Shown here piece after piece: positions 1-5,361 of a stretch of 5,361 nt of DNA (positions are counted from its first letter, which is position 1; each line of letters opens with the position of its first letter). Location of the stretch: assembly GCA_030635565.1 (NCBI GenBank), contig DAOVYP010000183.1:1-5361 (forward strand), given 5' to 3'. Origin of the DNA: Spirochaeta sp. GTDB taxonomy: Bacteria > Spirochaetota > Spirochaetia > DSM-2461. Made by a program: the position numbers and the translations under genes. The notes below the pieces were generated by a model that saw nothing but the letters and a program-made list of their open reading frames with translations, was not told the origin of the DNA and searched no databases.

Positions 1-373
1 CGTCTATATAGGCACCCTGGCGTTCACCATCCTGCATAACGGCCTGTTGTTCCACACATCAGTCGAGGGACCCTTCACTGCTCCTACCGGGCCGGCATCG
101 ACAAACCCCCTGCAGTACCCATTCCTCAAATCCTCTTTCACCCTGGCCGAAGGTGTACTGCCTTATTTCGATTTCCAGTTCTGGTATGAGAAGAAAGGTA
201 TCGACAGCTGGTCGGCACTGGTATCGCCTGAGAACGCCCTCATCGGCGGCCTGTTGAACTTCCGCCTGAAATCAGCGGTGATTTCATGGATCACCGATGT
301 GAAATACAACCCCGCCACACCGGATGATCCATGGACTGTTTCATCCAAGATCCAGGCCGGCGTGAGCTTTTAG
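1..373 (+). CDS. C-terminal part of an outer-membrane beta-barrel protein (5' truncated)
   Basis: The gene enters from the left edge: the frame is open from base 2 (first full codon GTC) to the TAG at 371-373, giving 123 visible residues. A TTG at 47 could be read as a start, but the upstream codons continue the same kind of sequence, so it is internal. The visible part alternates polar and hydrophobic or aromatic residues in strand-like stretches (for example YFDFQFWYEKKG and NFRLKSAVISWITDVKYN) separated by Pro/Gly/Asp/Asn-rich turns. It ends in KIQAGVSF, with terminal Phe and apolar residues at -3, -5 and -7, matching the C-terminal beta-signal of outer-membrane barrels. No enzyme motif is seen and the family cannot be named from this fragment. 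Its stop codon overlaps the ribosome-binding site of the next gene, so the two are probably co-transcribed and may act together at the outer membrane. Barrel assignment is fairly safe; substrate or role is unknown. Confidence 0.75.
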   Translation, partial: VYIGTLAFTILHNGLLFHTSVEGPFTAPTGPASTNPLQYPFLKSSFTLAEGVLPYFDFQFWYEKKGIDSWSALVSPENALIGGLLNFRLKSAVISWITDVKYNPATPDDPWTVSSKIQAGVSF

Positions 374-377
374 GAGG
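372..377 (+). promoter_or_regulatory. Shine-Dalgarno AGGAGG of the FecR-barrel gene
   Basis: A perfect AGGAGG shares its first two bases with the TAG stop codon of the upstream barrel gene. Two adjacent ATG codons follow, at 380 and 383. The spacing is 2 bases to the first and 5 bases to the second, which favours the ATG at 383. The overlap with the stop codon suggests translational coupling of the two outer-membrane genes. Confidence 0.85.
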
Positions 378-382
378 AAATG

Positions 383-2566
383 ATGAAGAATATAAACAGA
401 ATCTTATTCGTCCTTCTATTCGCACTGCTGCCGATAATCGCAATGGCGGCTGCCGAGACCGGTGCCGAAATTGTCTACTTTGACGATCCGAAAGGAGATA
501 TTTCAATCACTTCAGCCGGCGGAGAAGCTGTAGAGGCCGATTTTGGTGTGATCCTCGCGGAAGGAACGAAGATTGAGACCGGCAGCGGTATCCTGGAACT
601 CCGGCTGGTCCCCAACGGAACCATTCTGAAACTTTCATCGGGTACCAGTTTCGAATTGAGAGCCCTTCAGTCGGAAGGTGGTTCAAAGAAAAACATATTC
701 TCCCTCCTCCGGGGTAAATTGAGAACCCTGGCCGCCCACGGCGGACGGGGTGAACAGTACGAAGTACAAACACCTTCGGCCGTCTGTGCGGTCAGGGGAA
801 CCGATTTCATCAACGAGGTTGGCGAGGCCGGTTCTTCGATTCTCGTCCGTCACGGCTCGGTTTATGTCGAATCGGTAACCGGCAGGCGCTGGGTTACTCT
901 TGAAGCAAATCAGGGCCTGGATACCCGCTCCTCTAATTACAGGCCGGTAACCATTCCTTTTGAAGAAATAGATGCGATCTTCGCCGATTTTTCCTTCCTG
1001 GGTACTGATCCCTCTGCAGTCCCCGGCGCTCCTCCGGAAACCGGAGGTGACGACGGCGGTACGGTTCCTGCAGGCAGTGCCGCCGGTGCCATCGGTCAGC
1101 CGGTTACCGTCGCTGTGGCCCGGGATCGGGAATACGAAACAAAGAGTTATGACGAACGCAGCAAATTCGGCCGCTGGATTTCCGATTCCCTCGGTGCGGA
1201 CATCGGAACCACCACTATCGAGGGCAACACCTACTCCAAACTGGTGCTCTCCCCCGTCATTGATACCGACAGGTTCCGCATGGCATTTTACCTACCCATT
1301 ATCTATATCGATCTATTTAATTCAGGTACCTGGTACAAGCCCCGCGGGAATAACGAATGGTCTTTCGGAACCGACCAGAGCGGTTGGCAGGATGTTATTT
1401 CCGATATCTGGATAGACCTCTGGCTCAAGGTTAGATATGTCGAATACGGCGATGCCGAATGGGATCCCCTCTATTTCAAGCTCGGGAACCTGAACACCAT
1501 GTCATTGGGCCACGGCGCCCTGGTGTACCAGTTCGCCAACGACTTTGACTTCCCGGCCATCCGTCGCATCGGCTTCAATATGGGTTATGAGAATACCGTC
1601 GGGTTTGAAGTTATGGTGGATGACCTATCGCGCCCCAACCTCATGGGTCTTCGCTTCTCGGTCAGTCCCTTCAAATCCTACAGGGCATTCGAGATGGGCC
1701 TCAGCGGAGTGGTGGACATCAAACCTGCCGGTGAAGCTGCGGATCCTGATTATTACGGCGATCCCTGGTTCCTGGCGGCGAGTCTGGATTTCGACTTCCT
1801 GGAAGTGAATACGGGGCCGTTTAAAATGGTCTGGTTCGCCGACGGATCGGCGCTGGCACCGATATACCGCAGCAATGCCGATGCCGGGGATTTCCCGAAT
1901 GTCAAGGCCGGACCGGCATGGGACATGGTGTGGGGTGATGGCCGGCCCACCAATTTCGGCGTCCGCAGCGGACTGCGCGGCCTTGCAGGACCGGTGCGCT
2001 ACAGCCTTGAATACCGATACTGGAACGGCGTCTACGTACCCTCCATGTTCAACAGCCTCTACGGCCGGAAAAAAGTGGAATATGTTGATACATTCACCAA
2101 TTACCTGAACAACGGTCAGATACTCAGTGATAACATGGGCATTTTCGGAGAAGCCTACTGGGATATCCTGGATGACGGACGTCTGAGTATCGGTGCCGGT
2201 TATCACTGGCCCTGGTCGATAGGAAACGGGGCGGTTGATTTCGACACGGCGGATTATCTGAAACTTGAACTGGTGGTGGGCCGCAAGCTTATCAAGGCCT
2301 ACGGTGTCCACGGCAGTCTGAAGTACGAGCGGAGCAATGTCCGACAGACCATCGCGGATCCGGGTAAATATTCCTGGTTTGACGCCTATACGGTGTTTTC
2401 CGGTGAAATTGTCTTCCCGCTGAATCCCATCATCAATCTGGCGGTTGTCGGTGGTACGACGACGAAATACGACGCCGACGGCAATATTGTCTGGGCAAAT
2501 GCTCCGGATAACACAATTCCCGAAATCTCACCGGTACTCAGTATCGAAACTCGTATAAACTACTGA
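383..2566 (+). CDS. Secreted FecR-domain protein with C-terminal outer-membrane beta-barrel-like region
   Basis: The product is about 727 residues from the ATG at 383, chosen for its 5-base spacing from AGGAGG; the ATG at 380 would add one Met. Residues 1 to about 24 form a signal peptide: a basic start, the hydrophobic run ILFVLLFALLPIIAMA, then an Ala-rich cleavage region with no lipobox cysteine. Residues about 40-180 resemble a FecR domain: a TG-(S/G)-x-x-EL strand pattern, the hallmark VQTPSAVCAVRGTDF near 129-142, then VRHGSVYVES. About 205-240 is a Pro/Gly/Ala linker. The rest has strand-like amphipathic stretches, many Trp/Tyr/Phe, a notable LGHGALVYQF segment near 375-385, and ends in SIETRINY, an aromatic C-terminal strand typical of outer-membrane barrels. 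Classical FecR proteins are inner-membrane anti-sigma regulators, but no transmembrane helix or cytoplasmic domain is present here, so that role is unlikely. The FecR domain is probably periplasmic and may bind a cell-envelope ligand (inference). Transport or structural function is unknown. It follows another barrel gene and lies one base before mutL. Confidence 0.82.
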   Translation: MKNINRILFVLLFALLPIIAMAAAETGAEIVYFDDPKGDISITSAGGEAVEADFGVILAEGTKIETGSGILELRLVPNGTILKLSSGTSFELRALQSEGGSKKNIFSLLRGKLRTLAAHGGRGEQYEVQTPSAVCAVRGTDFINEVGEAGSSILVRHGSVYVESVTGRRWVTLEANQGLDTRSSNYRPVTIPFEEIDAIFADFSFLGTDPSAVPGAPPETGGDDGGTVPAGSAAGAIGQPVTVAVARDREYETKSYDERSKFGRWISDSLGADIGTTTIEGNTYSKLVLSPVIDTDRFRMAFYLPIIYIDLFNSGTWYKPRGNNEWSFGTDQSGWQDVISDIWIDLWLKVRYVEYGDAEWDPLYFKLGNLNTMSLGHGALVYQFANDFDFPAIRRIGFNMGYENTVGFEVMVDDLSRPNLMGLRFSVSPFKSYRAFEMGLSGVVDIKPAGEAADPDYYGDPWFLAASLDFDFLEVNTGPFKMVWFADGSALAPIYRSNADAGDFPNVKAGPAWDMVWGDGRPTNFGVRSGLRGLAGPVRYSLEYRYWNGVYVPSMFNSLYGRKKVEYVDTFTNYLNNGQILSDNMGIFGEAYWDILDDGRLSIGAGYHWPWSIGNGAVDFDTADYLKLELVVGRKLIKAYGVHGSLKYERSNVRQTIADPGKYSWFDAYTVFSGEIVFPLNPIINLAVVGGTTTKYDADGNIVWANAPDNTIPEISPVLSIETRINY

Positions 2567-2567
2567 T

Positions 2568-4322
2568 GTGAGCAGCAGAAAACCTCTCCCGAACCCGGTA
2601 TCACGCCGGGTTCGGGTTTTATCCGAACTCGTTGCCCGGAGAATCGCCGCCGGTGAAGTCATCGACCGGCCCACCGCGGCGGTCAGAGAACTTCTGGATA
2701 ACGCTATCGATTCCGGGGCTGATGAAATCACCCTCACCCTTGAGGGCGGAGGAATTGATACCGTCCATGTCACCGACAACGGCTGCGGGATGGTTCGGGA
2801 AGACCTGGAAGTCTGCTGGCTGCCCCATGCCACCAGCAAGATTGAGGCCGTCGAGGACCTGGAAAAGGTGAAGACCCTGGGATTCCGGGGGGAAGCTCTT
2901 TCCAGTCTGGCGGCCTGCTCCCGGCTGGAGATTGTTTCAGTCCGGGAAGACGAGGCCCTCAGACTGACGGTCCATGGGGGGAAGATGCTGGAACTCATCT
3001 CCCACAGGGGCGCTCCCGGAACCGCCGTTTCAGTGAAAGATCTATTCTTCAACATGCCGGCCAGGCGCCGATTTCTTAAAAGCAGGCGTGCTGAAACCAC
3101 CATGTGCAGGCGTATATTCCTGGAAAAGGCCGCAGCCCATCCGGAAATCGCCTTCAGGCTCTTCGTCGACGGGGTGTTGAAAAACTTTCTTCCCGCAGGT
3201 ACACTACTCGAACGTATCTCGACGGCCTGGCCTCGATTGGCTCCCCCCGGCTCCTGGTGGGAGACAACTGCGGAAGGAGATGGTTTCCGCATAAATGCGG
3301 TCCATGCCCGGCCGGAGGTATCCCGCAAAGATCGTCAGTACATCCAGATTTACACCAACCGGCGCCGTATCGACGAGTTCGCCCTGGTCCAGGCCGTTCA
3401 ATATGCTTACGACCCCTGGATGCCCGGCGGGGCCTTTCCGGCCGCATTCATCTTTATCGATGTTGATCCGGTCCTTGTTGATTTCAACATACACCCGGCC
3501 AAGAAAGAAGCCCGTTTCCGGGATCTTCCGGCCATCAGGCACAGGCTGATAGAAGCCCTCAAGGACCGGTTAACCGGGGAGTCCTACCGGAAACGTGCTG
3601 AAAACACCGAGTCGGGTCCCATACAAAAATCTTTCCCCGTTGTGGCGGCGTCCCGTACTCCAACCGGTTTTGACGCTGCTGTCACCGGCTACCCGACACG
3701 AAAGGATGCCGAAATCTTCAGTAATACCGTCGTCGGCAGGCGACTGGAAAGATTTTCACCTCGTCCGATAAAGAACGGTGAGGAGTTCCGTTACCTGGGG
3801 CAGATGATGGGAGTCTTTCTGGTAGCCGAGAGCTCAGGCTCGCTTTACATTGTCGACCAGCATGCCGCCCATGAGCGGATACTCTATGAACAGTTCCGTA
3901 CTGCCGATCCGGGATCCGAACGGCTTCTGATTCCCCGGGTTCTTGAGCTGGAGAAAGCGGCCCGGATGCGACTGGAACTGCGCCGGGACCGGCTGGCCGC
4001 CCTGGGGCTGGAAATTGAACAGAACGGCGACGGGGAATGGATACTGACCGCCCTGCCCGGTATCGCACGTGATTTAGAAGATACGGTTGTGACGTTCCTG
4101 GAAGCAGGGGCAGGTGATGCTGAGGGACTTGAGAAATCACTCTGGGCCGATCTGGCATGCAAAGCCGCGGTAAAAGACAACAGCACCCTGGATGACGAGG
4201 CCGCCAGACACCTTCTGAAAGAAGCTTTCGCATTGGAAACCCCTCGCTGTCCCCACGGCCGGCCCATCTGGTTCGAGATAAGCCGGACTGAACTCTTTGA
4301 ACTTGTGGGTCGAACCGTATAG
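2568..4322 (+). CDS. mutL: DNA mismatch repair protein MutL (endonuclease type)
   Basis: This 584-residue cytoplasmic protein is the GHKL-ATPase mismatch-repair factor that links MutS recognition to strand incision. The N-terminal ATPase has all main motifs: RIAAGEVIDRP (25-35), E41/N45 in ELLDNAIDSGA, DNGCG (70-74), HATSKI (87-92), GFRGEAL (105-111), FNMPARRRFL (161-170) and VDFNIHPAKKEARF (304-317, with Lys312 as the usual ATP-contacting lysine). A short variable linker, about 340-404, leads to the C-terminal dimerisation and nuclease domain. That domain carries DQHAAHERILYE (430-441), the DQHA(X)2E(X)4E motif, plus ACKAAVK (530-536) and CPHGRP (561-566), which contribute metal ligands. It should therefore nick DNA itself, as in bacteria without MutH. 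The length is normal to slightly short because of the linker. GTG at 2568 is the only usable start: an in-frame TAA lies at 2556-2558, and no ATG, GTG or TTG occurs before the conserved core. No Shine-Dalgarno is visible, so coupling to the upstream gene is likely. A terminator-like hairpin lies inside codons 7-18. Confidence 0.97.
   Translation: MSSRKPLPNPVSRRVRVLSELVARRIAAGEVIDRPTAAVRELLDNAIDSGADEITLTLEGGGIDTVHVTDNGCGMVREDLEVCWLPHATSKIEAVEDLEKVKTLGFRGEALSSLAACSRLEIVSVREDEALRLTVHGGKMLELISHRGAPGTAVSVKDLFFNMPARRRFLKSRRAETTMCRRIFLEKAAAHPEIAFRLFVDGVLKNFLPAGTLLERISTAWPRLAPPGSWWETTAEGDGFRINAVHARPEVSRKDRQYIQIYTNRRRIDEFALVQAVQYAYDPWMPGGAFPAAFIFIDVDPVLVDFNIHPAKKEARFRDLPAIRHRLIEALKDRLTGESYRKRAENTESGPIQKSFPVVAASRTPTGFDAAVTGYPTRKDAEIFSNTVVGRRLERFSPRPIKNGEEFRYLGQMMGVFLVAESSGSLYIVDQHAAHERILYEQFRTADPGSERLLIPRVLELEKAARMRLELRRDRLAALGLEIEQNGDGEWILTALPGIARDLEDTVVTFLEAGAGDAEGLEKSLWADLACKAAVKDNSTLDDEAARHLLKEAFALETPRCPHGRPIWFEISRTELFELVGRTV
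2588..2620 (+). terminator. Terminator-like hairpin inside the start of mutL
   Basis: An 11-bp perfect inverted repeat is present: CCCGAACCCGG at 2588-2598 and CCGGGTTCGGG at 2606-2616, with a 7-base loop (TATCACG) and TTTT directly after it, then AT. Nine of the 11 pairs are G-C. An AAAA run at 2579-2582 precedes it. The geometry is that of a rho-independent terminator for + strand transcription, 21 bases after the stop of the FecR-barrel gene. It also encodes mutL residues 7-18, so full termination would silence mutL. It may be a partial terminator or attenuator, or a coincidence of codons. The T-run is short (4), which argues for weak termination. Confidence 0.45.
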
Positions 4323-4334
4323 CAAGCGGAGTCT

Positions 4335-5361
4335 TTACTGCACCAGCACCTTGAGTTCGGCAAGTCCGGAATAACCCGGTACGGCTTTTTCCAGGGATGC
4401 GATGGTGGTTTTGGCCCCCGCCAGATTTCCCGATGAAAACTGAAGCCGGGCCAGACGATCGTACGCCTCGCCCCGGGCGGGATCCAGGTTAATGACCTTG
4501 CCGTAAGCCGTCACGGCACGGTCACCTTCTCCGGTTTCCGTGAGGGCCAGTGCCAGGTTCATCTGCAGTTCGGCGTCATTCGGTGCGGCCGAGGCGGCTT
4601 TCTCGAAAAAACTCAGGCTGTTGCTGTAGTCACCCTTGTGCAGGTAGGCTTTGCCCAGGTTATTCCAAACTGTCAGAGAATTCGGCTCGATACGCAGAGC
4701 CTGAAGTAAATACTCCAGAGCCCGGTCGTAATCACCCCGATTGTCATAAATCACTCCGAGATTAATCCGCGGCTTGGAGTATGAAGGATCCATGGACGCG
4801 GCCTGGCGGTACGATGTGACGGCCTGGTCGTCCAGGCCCGCTTTTTCGGCAGCCTGTCCGAGAGTGTAAAGAAAAGCGGCGTTGGATCCGTCACTCCTGA
4901 CCGCCCCCGCGGCCTTGGTGAGGGCATCGTCCACATCGTCGAGCTTCAAAGCGATCAGCGCCAGATTATAAAGTGTATTTCCGTGAGTCGATTCAAGATC
5001 CAGCGCCTTGCCGTAAACCGCCCTGGCCTCACTGTATGATCCATTTCCGTAATACGCCGCTCCCAGGCTTCTCCAGTACTGAGGCTTCCCCGGGGCCAGA
5101 TTTGCGGCCATAGTGAAGGAATCTGCAGCCGCGGACCAGTTCTCCGTCGCCAGGTGGATTTTGCCCATCTCATAGTGGCTGGCCGCATGGTCGGGCTGAA
5201 CCTTGATACTCCGGGCAAAGGAACGTGCTGAATCCGATATTTTACCGGCCCTGCTGTAACTTAAACCCAGGTTGAACCAGTTGTTGGGATAATCATCCCG
5301 GATTCCGTTCACTTTTTCGAAAGAATCGACTGCATCGCCATAACGTCGGTCCCGGAACTGA
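4335..5361 (-). CDS. TPR-repeat protein (N-terminal part beyond the window)
   Basis: The frame runs on the - strand from the right edge to the TAA at 4337-4335. A GTG at 5312 could be mistaken for a start, but the codons upstream to 5361 encode more of the same repeat (SFEKVNGIRDDYP continues in register), so the true start lies outside. The visible part is nine uninterrupted 34-residue tetratricopeptide units at 5288 down to 4371, plus the second half of a preceding one. Consensus positions include Trp/Leu4, Leu7-Gly8, Tyr11, Ala20, Phe/Tyr24, Ala27 and Pro32. An 11-residue tail, SGLAELKVLVQ, closes the array. TPRs form a helical superhelix used as a protein-protein docking surface, so this is a scaffold or adaptor rather than an enzyme in the visible part. 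No transmembrane segment is visible; cellular location and partner cannot be decided without the N-terminus. It is convergent with mutL (12-base gap), so it is not in the same operon and gives no strong functional link to repair. Confidence 0.9.
   Translation of the reverse strand, partial: QFRDRRYGDAVDSFEKVNGIRDDYPNNWFNLGLSYSRAGKISDSARSFARSIKVQPDHAASHYEMGKIHLATENWSAAADSFTMAANLAPGKPQYWRSLGAAYYGNGSYSEARAVYGKALDLESTHGNTLYNLALIALKLDDVDDALTKAAGAVRSDGSNAAFLYTLGQAAEKAGLDDQAVTSYRQAASMDPSYSKPRINLGVIYDNRGDYDRALEYLLQALRIEPNSLTVWNNLGKAYLHKGDYSNSLSFFEKAASAAPNDAELQMNLALALTETGEGDRAVTAYGKVINLDPARGEAYDRLARLQFSSGNLAGAKTTIASLEKAVPGYSGLAELKVLVQ

Noticed and set aside
47..49. TTG as a start codon for a short first gene
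   Set aside because: The same frame is open to the window edge and the upstream residues (IGTLAFTILHNGL) continue the strand-like pattern, so the gene is 5' truncated rather than short.
1031..1047. Perfect 7-bp inverted repeat CCTCCGG-AAA-CCGGAGG in the linker region of the FecR-barrel gene
   Set aside because: It has a very tight 3-base loop, no T-run on either strand, and sits in codons of a Pro/Gly-rich linker that naturally give CCGG-type repeats. It is most likely coincidental.
1625..2311. Open frame on the - strand (228 codons) inside the FecR-barrel gene
   Set aside because: It is fully antisense to a gene with clear protein-level signals, with no ribosome-binding site or domain to support it.
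2487..2514. TTGTCT - 16 bases - TAACAC as a mutL promoter
   Set aside because: Only 4 of 6 and 3 of 6 matches to the sigma-70 consensus, inside coding sequence; such matches are expected by chance.
2528..3328. Long open frame on the - strand (266 codons) opposite the start of mutL
   Set aside because: It lies wholly opposite well-conserved mutL ATPase codons and the end of the FecR-barrel gene. Its translation is Ser/Arg-rich with no recognisable domain, as expected for a shadow frame in G+C-rich DNA.
3718..4363. Two overlapping - strand frames opposite the mutL C-terminal domain
   Set aside because: The opposite strand encodes the conserved nuclease motifs. The antisense products are low-complexity Arg/Ser/Pro sequences without family features.
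1463..4890. Several GGATCC hexamers across the window
   Set aside because: They occur at irregular spacing as common codon pairs (Asp-Pro, Gly-Ser) in three unrelated genes; no array or methylation-based system is implied.
5310..5312. GTG as the start of the TPR gene
   Set aside because: Codons upstream to 5361 keep the TPR register (FEKV and the following helix), so this is an internal valine.

Overview
The window is almost solid protein-coding DNA of moderately high G+C. It holds parts or all of four genes, with gaps of only 9, 1 and 12 bases between them. Three genes run on the + strand, apparently as one transcription unit: the 3' end of an outer-membrane beta-barrel gene, a complete gene for a secreted FecR-domain protein with a large beta-barrel-like region, and a complete mutL. 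A fourth gene, a TPR-repeat protein, runs convergently on the - strand and leaves the window at its right edge. I see no RNA genes, mobile elements, CRISPR arrays or integrase-type sites.

The organism is a diderm (Gram-negative-type) bacterium: two successive proteins end in aromatic-terminated beta-strands of the kind recognised by the outer-membrane assembly machinery. MutL is of the endonuclease type (DQHA(X)2E(X)4E motif), which occurs in bacteria lacking MutH. The style of the FecR-barrel protein and of MutL makes me think of a free-living spirochaete (Spirochaetaceae-like). That is an impression from remembered family features, not a search result.

Layout: 1-373 is the truncated barrel gene. 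Its TAG stop is embedded in the AGGAGG ribosome-binding site of the FecR-barrel gene (383-2566). One base after that gene's TGA, mutL starts with GTG at 2568 and has no visible ribosome-binding site, so it probably depends on translational coupling. mutL ends at 4322, 12 bases from the stop of the TPR gene (4335 to beyond 5361, - strand).

The most unusual local feature is a perfect 11-bp inverted repeat followed by TTTT at 2588-2620. It looks like an intrinsic terminator placed after the FecR-barrel gene, yet it lies inside codons 7-18 of mutL, and no alternative downstream mutL start is available. It sits beside an overlapping stop/start cluster (TGATGTGA). Together these suggest a compact junction where translation of the first mutL codons could decide whether mutL is transcribed through. 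I did not find a clearly new multi-gene system; the mutL junction and the FecR-barrel architecture are the points most worth checking.
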